This document shows positions 33,978 through 44,564 of a stretch of DNA of 64,000 nucleotides, one piece after another (positions within the stretch are counted from its first letter, which is position 1; each line of letters starts with the position of its first letter). The stretch lies in contig NC_087389.1 of the NCBI RefSeq assembly GCF_963675165.1, positions 1,894,001 through 1,958,000 on the forward strand, in the 5' to 3' direction. Below the pieces are notes generated by a model that worked only from the letters and a program-made list of their open reading frames with translations, ran no database searches and was not told the DNA's origin. The position numbers were made by a program, and so were the translations under genes. This DNA comes from Halichondria panicea (taxonomy: Eukaryota > Porifera > Demospongiae > Suberitida > Halichondriidae).

Positions 33978-35450
33978 ATGATGTCTGAGCTCACTACTCT
34001 CAAAAGAAGGAGAGGCTCAGTAAAGGCCAGCATCACAAGGTTGACTTCCAAGCTAACAGAGCTCGAAGGCATGGACTTTGATCAATCTGTCTCAAGCCAA
34101 GCGCAACAGTTACTTAAGAGATTGGAATCACTTGATACTAGCTTCAAGACGCATAACATGGCAATTCTTGACGCTATAGAAGAAAGCCAAGTCGAAGCTG
34201 AACAAGAAACACTTGATAAACATGACGACGATGTCATGAATATCTCACTCAGACTACAAGCCCTAACTACTCTTAACACTGACACTGACACTGTCGAGGC
34301 TAGACCTCTCCCTGATTGTACTCTCATTGGTCGCCGTCTGGCGGAGTTGCAAGCGAGACTCTTGTCAGTCACAGAAGAAGCAAATACACTCTCTGGAGAT
34401 CCTGCAGAAGTTCACTTAGCCCACACCTACCAAGAAATACTTGCAGACCTCAAGGCAGAACTCGCAGACATCAGGAAGGAAGCAGTAGTCATTGCCGCCG
34501 ATTCATCTGATGATCTCAGCACGGCTGTTTGTAATCAAGACAAGGACATTTTCAATCTATCAGTAAAGATCAAAAAAATCCTTTACAATCCTGGATACAC
34601 TTTGGATACACTTTGGAATCGCTCACCACCACGACACCTGAACCGCATGGAGTTAGACTCCCAAGAATTGACATTGCTTCGTTCGACGGTGACCTGCTCA
34701 ATTGGCAAACTTTCTGGGAGCAGTTTAACATTTCTGTCCACAGTCGCAAGAATGTTGCTAATGCGGAAAAGTTGGCTTATCTCCGACACTCTCTGAAGGA
34801 CGGCCAAGCCAAATCAGTGATTGAAGGACTCTCTCAATCTGGTGATCAATACGCGGAGGCTATTGAATCTCTCAAGGCACGATACGACAGGCCACGCTTA
34901 ATTCACCAAGCTCATGCTCGGAAAATCTACGAAGCTCCAAACCTAAAGGATGGCAGTGGCAAAGAGATCAGACGCCTGCATGATTCTGTACAACAGCACT
35001 TGCGTGCTCTCAAGGCAATGGGTGAAGAACCTTCTGGAGCATTTATAACTTCTATACTGGAACTGAAACTGGACCAAGCCACAATGTTTGAATGGCAAAG
35101 GGCCAGTCAGGACTCTACCAGTGTTCCGCACTATCAAAAACTACTTGAGTTTCTCGATCTTAGAGCACAAGCCTCAGAGACGTGTTCGCTTACTCAAGAA
35201 AGGCGTAGCGGACGATTTGAGCACAAGAAACCCTACACCAATCCTCACAAGATTTCAGCTCACACTGGAAACGTTTTTGAATCAGCCGGAAACTGCGTCA
35301 CTTGTAAAGTCGAGAAGCACCCACTGTATGCCTGCCCGAAGTTCAAGAGCTTACCCCACGACAAGATGTTGTCAACTGTTCGCTCTAACAATCTATGCCT
35401 AAACTGTTTTAGGCCCGGACACATGGCCAGGAATTGCCCAAGTCTCCATC
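33978..35450 (+). pseudogene. BEL/Pao gag-like region, frameshifted, copy 1
   Basis: The first frame (33978-34610) encodes an Asp/Glu-rich, helical N-terminus beginning MMSELTTLKRRRGSVKAS. A second frame from about 34613 continues with LPRIDIASFDGDLLNWQTFW, typical of the BEL gag domain (DUF1759). It then runs to a CCHC knuckle (CLNCFRPGHMARNC) at the C-terminus. The frame change falls at a 12-bp direct duplication (GGATACACTTTG twice). A mid-gag frameshift is not where programmed shifts are expected, so a mutation is likely. The frame is cut at about 35450, where the inverted block starts, and the gag-protease junction is missing. Confidence 0.85.
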
Positions 35451-38434
35451 GTTGTAATTTCCTCGTCAGTCTTTGTCGCAATGATAAGATCGTCGACGTA
35501 CACGGCAACAATACATAGCGTGCCTGTTTCTCGAACATAGATGCAGGGGTCTGCTGAACTCTGTTTAAATTCGACTGATTTCATGAACTCAGTAAAGGCT
35601 TTATTCCAGCATCTTGGTGATTGCTTTAAGCCGTACAGAGATTTCCTCAGCTTGCATACAAGGTGTTCCTTTCCTTGCTGAACATAACCATCAGGTTGCT
35701 GCATGTAGAGATCCTCTTCCAAAGTTCCATTCAAGAAGGCGGTCACCACATCCATTTGATGTAGTAGCATATCATTCTGAACAGCAAATGCCAGCAGAAC
35801 TCTGATTGACGAGAACTTAACTACAGGAGAGAATGTCTCATCGTAGTCAATGCCAGGTTTTTGAGCATAACCTTTGGCAACTAGTCGGGCTTTAAACCTC
35901 TCTATCTCTCCGTCTCCTTTGTACTTGATCTTGAAGACCCACTTACTGCCAATCGTTTCTCTTCCTCTTGGCAGTTCCACAAGATCCCATGTCTCGTTCT
36001 GTAGGAGTGAGTCATACTCCAAATCGGCTGCTTCTTTCCACTCATTTGAGAGATCACCTGCCAATGCTTCGTCCATAGTATTTGGTTCAGCAATCTGATG
36101 TGCTACATAAGCCACATGTGGAATACTGGCTGTAGCTGTGTCAGCATATTCATCTATTCCAAAACGAACAGGAGGTCGTCTGGTGCGTTCAGATTGTCTT
36201 CTCTCTTCTGACTCAGCCTGCTCCTCCTCTGTCTCTGATTCGATATCAGGGTTTTGCTTTACCTCAATTGTTTCAAGTAGATCACCTTTAGGGACTTCCT
36301 CTGTTTTCTGTCCAAAATCTTGCTCATTGAAGATCACATCTCTCCGAATATAGATTTTCGATGTCTTCTCATCCAACAGTCTGTAGGCTTTCGACTGAAT
36401 AGAATATCCGACAAACCAAAGTTTCACAGCTTTCTTATCGAGCTTCTTTCTCTGCACATCAGGTACATGTGCATATGCCATACAGCCAAACACTTTCATG
36501 TTTGCAATGTTGGGTACGTTTCCATTCCAGACTTCCATTGGTGTCTTCGTATCCTTGATAGCAGTTGTTGGAGTACGGTTTCTGATGTACGCTGCAGTTT
36601 CTACAGCTTCAGCCCAAAATCTTTCAGGTAATCCTGCATGAGCCATCATTGACCGAGCTGTCTCCATGAGGGTTCTGTTCATCCTCTCCGCAACACCATT
36701 CTGTTCTGGAGAATGTGGTACCGTAAGTTCCTGGCGTATACCTTTTGACTTCAGATAGCTCCTAAACTCCTTAGACAGGTACTCTCCTCCGTTATCGCTC
36801 CGCAATGTACTCACTCTCTGACTGCAGTCATTGAATACACGAGCTTCAAATTCCTTAAATTTCTCAGGAACTTCAGATTTATTTTTGAGAAAGTAGACTG
36901 CACAACATCTTGAGTAATCATCGATGAAAGTGACAAAATACTTGTTTCCACCAATAGAGTCCGTAGGCATTGGACCGCATACGTCACTGTGCACAAGTTG
37001 AAGCTTCCTCTTGGATCGTATTTCTCCCACTGCCTTGAAAGGTTTTCGTTTCATCTTTCCAGCGATACATCCCTCACAAAATGACAGCTTAGCTCGTTTT
37101 GGTAATTTGATACCAGTAGCCAGCTTCTTGTAGGACATATTTTTGATGCATTTCTCACTTGCATGTCCCAGTCTAAAATGCCATACGTCAAAATTGTTGT
37201 CTTTCTGAGCATTCACCAGTGTTGCTGCCTCAGAGAGAATCGCTTCACAATCGAGTTGATAGAGTTTATCCACCAATGTTCCCATTCCATGGAGATGTCC
37301 ATTTCCGTCTCGAATCCAGCATCGAGAGTGACCAAACTTGATGAAGTCTCCTTTGGATACAGCTGCTCTTACCGAGAAAAGATTACAGGCTAGCTTAGGA
37401 ACATACAAAACCTTGTACATAACAAATTTCTTTGGTTGGCTAACTTTGAAGCACATCCTCAAGTGAACACTTCCAAAACCAACTGCGTCCACAGTCCGTC
37501 CATCACCTAAACCAACTTTCTCAGGAACCTCAAATTCTTGGTAGTCAGTCAAGAGTTCTTTGTCCCAGGTCATATGACTGGATGCTCCAGAATCTACCAG
37601 CCATTTACCATCTTGAGATCCATCTTGTGATGCTGCAAATGCACTGCCTTCTTCATACTCGGATTCTTTGTCTTCCTCTCCAGCAGTCTCTGCCTTGTGT
37701 GATGGTCCCTTCTTTGCTTTGGGACAGTCCCGTCGAAAATGACCTGGTTGTTGACAACCATAGCAAATAGGTTTCCATGGCTTGAATTTCCTCTTTGATT
37801 CTCCTCCAAACAGTGCTGCATCTCCTCTTTGTGCATCAGAGTTTCCTGAGTGTCCTCGTCCAAGCATTTTCTGCTCCTCATGAGCTAGAGCTTGCTGCAC
37901 ATAGTTGAGCGAGATACCGTCAACCCGGGCTTCCAGAGCAGTAACAAGTGTGGAGTAGCTTTTGGGCAAGCTTCCTAAAAGAGTAACCACCTGGTCTTCT
38001 TCAGCGATAGGAGCACCAATTGCTGCTAATCGGTCCGTCAACTCCTTCATGCGCTTCAGGTGTTTCTCGATCGATGTCCCTTCCTTCATCTCCATCCGGA
38101 AGTATTGCTTCTTCAGGAAAAGTTTGTTGGCTAGAGTGTCACGCTCAAAATGGTTTCTCAGGGCATCCCAAGCTTCTCTCGGCTGCTCATACGACGTCAC
38201 AAGATACAACTGAGAAGTTTTTATCGCCAGGACAATTGAAGAGAATGCCTTCTGCGACTTCTTCAAAAACTCAGCACGGGCTGCTGCTGTCGCATCCTCT
38301 GCAAGCTCCTCGGTTCCGTCCACAACTTCCCAGACACCTTTTGCAAGTAGCAAGTGTTTCATCTGGAACTTCCAAGTGGTCCAGTTAGAGTCATCTAACT
38401 TATCGATCACCCACTTCTCATCTGTCGTAGCCAT
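35443..38434 (-). pseudogene. Copia (Ty1/copia) gag-pol, truncated in RT, copy 1
   Basis: A single uninterrupted frame from the ATG at 38434 (MATTDEKWVIDKLDDSNW). In order: gag with a CCHC knuckle (CYGCQQPGHFRRDC); protease (WLVDSGASSHMT); integrase with an H-H-C-C zinc module, then core residues in LVHSDVCGPM, LRSDNGGEY and PEQNGVAERMNR; RT (GSKWVFKIKYKGDG, VVTAFLNGTLEEDLYMQQP, YVDDLII). It ends just after YVDD, lacking the rest of RT, RNase H and the 3' LTR. The final 16 or so residues are antisense BEL gag. The order protease-integrase-RT identifies Ty1/copia. The coding part has no stop or frameshift, suggesting youth, but the truncation makes it non-autonomous. Confidence 0.93.
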
Positions 38435-38477
38435 AGTCTAGTCTTGAACAAAATTCAGTGTGATAAGTCCGTAGGGA

Positions 38478-38492
38478 TCTGGGCCCATAACC
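38478..38492 (-). promoter_or_regulatory. Copia primer-binding site, half-tRNA-iMet type
   Basis: The minus strand reads GGTTATGGGCCCAGAT directly after the LTR. It is complementary to the anticodon arm of initiator tRNA-Met (CUGGGCCCAUAACC), the internal priming mode known from Drosophila copia. Second copy at 47592-47606. Confidence 0.8.
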
Positions 38493-38792
38493 TGTTCGCA
38501 GATATCGCAGTTGACACTAGTCACACTTTGTTCAATAACAGTAGTAGACAACAGAAACAGCATAACACTCATAACCTAATCATAACCTAGCTTGCACAAA
38601 ACTCAAGAACTTATATACAGAACACATATAACTCTAGAATGTTCTACCTAGTTCTCTAATGTCAAAGTTCAGCAGCAGCTACAGTTCTAGAACAAACATT
38701 AACTAGAATAATCTAGATGTACAGTCTAAGTGAAGAGTTCACCTAATCACTACACTTGTGGTTTACCACTTGATCAATTACTTCCTCTAACA
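38493..38792 (-). repeat. Copia 5' LTR, copy 1
   Basis: About 300 bp in the minus direction, from TGTTAGAGGAAGTAATTG to ATATCTGCGAACA, with TG..CA ends. It adjoins BEL protease-RT linker codons (HFDET) on one side and the half-tRNA primer site on the other. There is no 3' partner within the element, in line with the truncation. Confidence 0.85.
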
Positions 38793-39393
38793 AGTCTCAT
38801 CAAAATGACGTATGACTGTACGCTCCTGAGGGGATAGATTGGATGCAGCCTTGGGACTCTCTTCGATTTCCCAGAATTGTCTCAAAATGTCATCTCCAGA
38901 AGTGACAGTGACGTGATGGGTTACTTGACTGTGGAGGACTTGTAGCTTGTCCGTTTTGCCAGCAAGCACCCAGCCGAAGATGGTCTCGAATGCTACTGGC
39001 GAGTCAGCTGGTCCCTGCCGCCGGCCTTGCAATAGTGAATATGCACAGACATCGACGCCAAACAAAATGTCGATCCTTCCAGGACATCCAAATTCCGAGT
39101 CAGAGAGCTCTAGGCCAGATAAATGATTCCATTTTGAATTGAAACCCACAGGCTGTGCAGGCATATCACAAGTGACCCTCGGGACAACAACTGCAGTGAC
39201 TGGTATTCTTTCATCGGGTGAAAACGTTGGCGAGACGTGGAATGTGGAAATTGAATGCAACGGTGAGTTGTGAGAGATTCCAGCTATTCCAGTGATTTGA
39301 AGATTCTTCGACGACTTTGGTAGCCCAAGTGACTGTACCAATCGTTGAGATACAAACGAGGTTGTTGAACCTGAATCGAGTAGACCACGAGCC
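38793..39393 (-). pseudogene. BEL/Pao aspartic protease segment, inverted, copy 1
   Basis: The minus strand encodes KARGLLDSGSTTSFVSQ, GLPKSSKNLQITGIAG, GRIDILFGVDVCAYSLL and FETIFGWVLAGK, the retropepsin-like domain (DUF1758) of BEL/Pao pol, ending LSPQERTVIRHFDET. It should be on the plus strand between gag and RT. Here it is inverted and joined to the copia LTR. Upstream residues beyond KARG are antisense RT. This shows an inversion that carried protease and copia together. Confidence 0.9.
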
Positions 39394-42366
39394 TTGACTA
39401 CAAAGATTAGGGCCGTTTTTGATGCATCCGCCAAATCTAGTACTGGAGTCTCCCTAAATGATACATTGTTAGTTGGACCAACTGTACATCCACCGTTGAT
39501 TGATGTATTACTACAATTTCGCTTCCATAGAATTGCTCTCACGGCCGATGTGAGCAAAATGTACAGAGCGGTCGAGCTAACACAATCTGATCGTGATCTC
39601 CACCGATTTGTATGGCGAAGCACACCCACCGACAATTTGACAGACTACAGAATGACAAGAGTCACGTTTGGTGTGTCTGCTTCATCCTTTGCTGCCAACA
39701 TGTCCGTTAAGCAGAACGCTCTCAACCATGCTACAGAATACCCCCAGGCCGCAAGAATTGTTGAAACGTCTTTCTATGTAGACGACTGCCTCTCGGGAGC
39801 TGACTCTGCTGAGGAAGCAATTATTCTTCAGCGGCAACTACACAATCTGTTTACCAAGGGAGGATTTCTTCTCAGAAAGTGGGACTCGAATGATGCAACG
39901 GTATTGGACAGTATATCTTCTGAGCTCAGGGATAGTCAATCATCACACTTGCTTCCCACTGACGACGAGTACAAGAAGACCCTTGGTATCGAGTGGAATG
40001 CAAGTAAAGATCACTTTCGACTAACTGTGGCCGATCAACCTCCAATTGAGACTCTAACCAAACGGGGTCTAGCCTCTGATGTTGCTAAGACATATGACGT
40101 GCTCGGGTGGTTTTCTCCTGCTACCATCAAGATGAAGATCTTACTCCAGAAGTTGTGGGAAGAAGGACTCGAATGGGATGATCCAGTTCCTTCAAGTATC
40201 AAGGATGTATGGTGCAAGTGGAGATCTGAACTACCTGAACTTTCCCACAAGTATATCCCTCGCTGCTACTTTGACGTAGCCTCTCACATCTCATCGATCC
40301 AACTTCACGGGTTCTCCGATGCCTCAGAATCCGCATATTCTGCTGTTGTGTACCTGCGTCTAACGAACACATCAAATTCCAATCAAATCTCACTAGTCAT
40401 GTCTAAAACCAAAGTGGCACCAATCAAGCGTCTGTCGATTCCACGGCTTGAATTGTGTGGTGCACACTTACTCTCTCAATTGCTGAGTCATGTGAAGAAG
40501 GTATTTGACATTCCCCTTTCCAGCATACATGCCTGGACAGATAGCACGGTGGTACTAAATTGGCTGGATGGAAGCCCAAAGCGTTTCAAAACATACGTGG
40601 GAAACCGAATCTCTGCAATTCTTGACCTGATTCCGCCAGACAAGTGAAGACATGTGAGTGGACTAGAGAATCCAGCCGACTGTGCCTCTAGAGGTCTCTA
40701 TCCCACTGAGTTACTAGACTACGAGCTCTGGTGGAATGGTCCTGACTGGTTGAAGAAATCTTCCACCGAATGGCCTAAGAAAAATATGATCAAGCCCAAT
40801 ACCCCAGCTGACGAAGAAAAGGAGATTTCATTGCTGGTAGTGGCAGAGTCTGACCACTTGCCAGTAATCCCTTTGGAACGATTCTCGAATTTTAACCACT
40901 TCAAACGTGTCACTTGCTGGATCAATCGTCTTGTGTACAATTCCAAAAGGAAAAGGAAAGACAGGATCCTGTCTAGCTGTTTGACCACCCTTGAACTCCA
41001 GCAAGCGGAGAATTACTGGTACAAATTCGTTCAATTGATTCACTTCAAATCCGAGATTGAAAACCTGAGCAGCAACCATCCACTGCCCAACTCAAGCTCA
41101 CTCATCTCTCGAAACCCATTCCTTGATGATAACAAGTTGCTTCGAGTCGGAGGCAGACAGCAACTATCTCAATCGTCTTATGAATCCAAGCACCCTCTGA
41201 TTCTGCATGGAAGTCACAAGCTGACACGTGTGATCATATTCACAGAGCATATTCGATTGTTGCACGCTGGTCCAACACTGCTTGCCAGCTCTCTGAACAG
41301 ACGGTATCATATAATTGGTGGATACAAGGTCATTCGCTCTGTCACAAGGAAATGTGTCACTTGTCGAAAGTATTCAGCCAAGCCCCTACCACAGATGTTG
41401 GGACAGCTGCCACCGGAAAGAATCACTCCTGGATCTGTTTTCGACAAAGTAGGCATCGACTATGCCGGTCCAGTGCTGATCAAGTATAGTTATGTCCGGA
41501 AACCAACTATCGTAAAGGCATACATTTGTGTTTTTGTATCGCTATCGGTAAAGGCAGTTCACTTGGAATTGGTGACCGATCTGACAACGGACGCGTTCAT
41601 CGCTTGCCTAAGAAGGTTCATCGCTAGACGTGGTCTACCTACACTCATTTGGAGCGACAATGGCACCAACTTTGTTGGTGCATCTAGGCAGCTATCAGAT
41701 GTCTACAAATTCCTTGAAACGCAAGCGAATCACCAAACCATCAGTGGTCATCTTGCTAGTCAAAATATAGAATGGCGGTTCATACCGCAACGTGCTCCAC
41801 ACTTTGGAGGTTTATGGGAAGCTGCAGTAAAGAGTGTCAAGACCCACCTGCGCAAGATCTTAGGCGAAGTCAAGATGACGTATGAGGAAATGTCCACAGT
41901 CCTGTGCCAGATTGAATCTACCCTCAATAGTCGACCGCTGACACCCCTGCACAACGATGATGATGGCATTGAGGCTCTCATCCCGGGACACTTCCTCATC
42001 AATAGACCACTCAAGGCACTACCTGATGTCTCATCTATAGCTCCTCGTCCACTCTCACTCTTGAAGCGATGGCAATGTTGTCAATCATTGGTACAGCATT
42101 TTTGGAAGAGATTCTCGACAGAATACCTTTCTCATATAGGAAAGTTCTACAAATGGCAACACCCAACAAGAAACATTCGCATTGGTGACCTTGTGGTCAT
42201 TAAAGAAGATGCTCCCATACGCAACCGATGGCCATTGGCTAAAGTATTGAACGTTCATCCAGGCAAGGATGGTTTAGTGCGAGTGGCTCAGATCAAGACG
42301 GCCGATGGAACCTACACTCGTCCCATTACCAAGCTCGCGGTAATATTACCGATTGACGAACAATGA
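39394..42366 (+). pseudogene. BEL/Pao pol: RT, RNase H, integrase; one stop, copy 1
   Basis: The RT starts abruptly at TTKIRAVFDASAKSSTGVSL (its N-terminal part is missing). It has the active-site YVDD box in TSFYVDDCLSG, then the Pao RNase H region (LHGFSDASESAYSAVVYL, HAWTDSTVVLNWL). A TGA at 40645-40647 interrupts the frame. The same frame then continues with GLENPADCASRGLYP, the zinc-binding segment (CVTCRKYSAKPLPQMLGQLP) and the integrase core: D in GIDYAGP, D in WSDNGTNF, E in GGLWEAAVKS. It ends with a DUF5641-like C-terminus (RIGDLVVIKED). No envelope gene follows. The missing RT start plus the stop make it defective. Confidence 0.92.
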
Positions 42367-42421
42367 GTAACTGTTGAACAATGGCAATGTACCTAAGACC
42401 ATCCGGTCTTGGCCGGCGGTA

Positions 42422-42773
42422 TGTTGATGTGTACAAGCTAGGTGTTTAATTACTTGATGTTATGCAATATTTACTAGGTTCATAGTTTAATGAGTTTGTG
42501 GTAAATGTGTTGTTTTGTTCAATTTTCTTTGTTGTGCGCAGGGCCCCTTGCTCTGGCCCTGCCCCCTTTGTTTTGTATTTGCCATCACCCACTATCTTTC
42601 TCAGTTATTGTTGTTGTTTATTGTATTTTGTCTAAACTCACTAAGAATTGTTGCAAAAGGTCAAGTCAACTTGTACTCTAGGATAAGTAGGAGCCTGTCT
42701 CCCAACAATAGCTAACTCTCAAACTAAACTAGCCTGTCTAGTTCTTAGTCTAGATACAAGAAAGAGCTCAACA
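42422..42773 (+). repeat. BEL/Pao LTR 2 (middle LTR)
   Basis: Same 352-bp sequence as LTR 1, with the same short GTTATTGTTGTTG tract. It serves as 3' LTR of internal copy 1 and 5' LTR of internal copy 2. It is preceded by a G-rich stretch (GGTCTTGGCCGGCGGTA). Confidence 0.93.
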
Positions 42774-42778
42774 TTAAA

Positions 42779-43049
42779 TGGTCCTTCGAACCGGATATAC
42801 GACTCCGAACTCATTGGCATCCACGGCTCTCTCTTGTAGCCCTCTCTCACTCATACAGTCCACACTCGATCGTACGTCTGCACAAGAGTGCACGAACTCT
42901 GTACAAAGGTGCACGACCCATCGTATCGCACGACCTGCACAACGGTGCACAACTCGACGGCTGCACAAGAGTGCATGTAAGTCTGCACAAAGGTGCAAAA
43001 AATTGTTGCTGCACAAAGGTGCAAAATTGTTGCCCTGCACAAAGGTGCA
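42779..43049 (+). promoter_or_regulatory. BEL leader, copy 2: primer site and hairpin array
   Basis: Repeats the leader of copy 1 at an offset of 9114 bp: tRNA-Tyr-like primer site at 42779-42796 and the seven TGCACAANNGTGCA hairpins at 42879-43049. No difference from copy 1 noticed. Confidence 0.75.
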
Positions 43050-43091
43050 CGAACGAACCAAAACATTTAGTATACATCATTCTTATCTCTT

Positions 43092-44564
43092 ATGATGTCT
43101 GAGCTCACTACTCTCAAAAGAAGGAGAGGCTCAGTAAAGGCCAGCATCACAAGGTTGACTTCCAAGCTAACAGAGCTCGAAGGCATGGACTTTGATCAAT
43201 CTGTCTCAAGCCAAGCGCAACAGTTACTTAAGAGATTGGAATCACTTGATACTAGCTTCAAGACGCATAACATGGCAATTCTTGACGCTATAGAAGAAAG
43301 CCAAGTCGAAGCTGAACAAGAAACACTTGATAAACATGACGACGATGTCATGAATATCTCACTCAGACTACAAGCCCTAACTACTCTTAACACTGACACT
43401 GACACTGTCGAGGCTAGACCTCTCCCTGATTGTACTCTCATTGGTCGCCGTCTGGCGGAGTTGCAAGCGAGACTCTTGTCAGTCACAGAAGAAGCAAATA
43501 CACTCTCTGGAGATCCTGCAGAAGTTCACTTAGCCCACACCTACCAAGAAATACTTGCAGACCTCAAGGCAGAACTCGCAGACATCAGGAAGGAAGCAGT
43601 AGTCATTGCCGCCGATTCATCTGATGATCTCAGCACGGCTGTTTGTAATCAAGACAAGGACATTTTCAATCTATCAGTAAAGATCAAAAAAATCCTTTAC
43701 AATCCTGGATACACTTTGGATACACTTTGGAATCGCTCACCACCACGACACCTGAACCGCATGGAGTTAGACTCCCAAGAATTGACATTGCTTCGTTCGA
43801 CGGTGACCTGCTCAATTGGCAAACTTTCTGGGAGCAGTTTAACATTTCTGTCCACAGTCGCAAGAATGTTGCTAATGCGGAAAAGTTGGCTTATCTCCGA
43901 CACTCTCTGAAGGACGGCCAAGCCAAATCAGTGATTGAAGGACTCTCTCAATCTGGTGATCAATACGCGGAGGCTATTGAATCTCTCAAGGCACGATACG
44001 ACAGGCCACGCTTAATTCACCAAGCTCATGCTCGGAAAATCTACGAAGCTCCAAACCTAAAGGATGGCAGTGGCAAAGAGATCAGACGCCTGCATGATTC
44101 TGTACAACAGCACTTGCGTGCTCTCAAGGCAATGGGTGAAGAACCTTCTGGAGCATTTATAACTTCTATACTGGAACTGAAACTGGACCAAGCCACAATG
44201 TTTGAATGGCAAAGGGCCAGTCAGGACTCTACCAGTGTTCCGCACTATCAAAAACTACTTGAGTTTCTCGATCTTAGAGCACAAGCCTCAGAGACGTGTT
44301 CGCTTACTCAAGAAAGGCGTAGCGGACGATTTGAGCACAAGAAACCCTACACCAATCCTCACAAGATTTCAGCTCACACTGGAAACGTTTTTGAATCAGC
44401 CGGAAACTGCGTCACTTGTAAAGTCGAGAAGCACCCACTGTATGCCTGCCCGAAGTTCAAGAGCTTACCCCACGACAAGATGTTGTCAACTGTTCGCTCT
44501 AACAATCTATGCCTAAACTGTTTTAGGCCCGGACACATGGCCAGGAATTGCCCAAGTCTCCATC
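43092..44564 (+). pseudogene. BEL/Pao gag-like region, frameshifted, copy 2
   Basis: Same as the gag region at 33978-35450, with the same internal frame change at the duplicated GGATACACTTTG and the same cut after the CCHC knuckle. Sharing of these lesions shows that damage preceded duplication. Confidence 0.85.

Noticed and set aside
33660-33981. Overlapping open frames on both strands in the BEL leader, Cys-rich on the minus strand
   Set aside because: The Cys-rich peptides come from the TGCACAANNGTGCA hairpins read in different frames. Both strands are equally open, which points to repeat structure.
42367-42421. Envelope gene after BEL integrase
   Set aside because: Only 55 bp separate the integrase stop from the LTR, so no third ORF exists.
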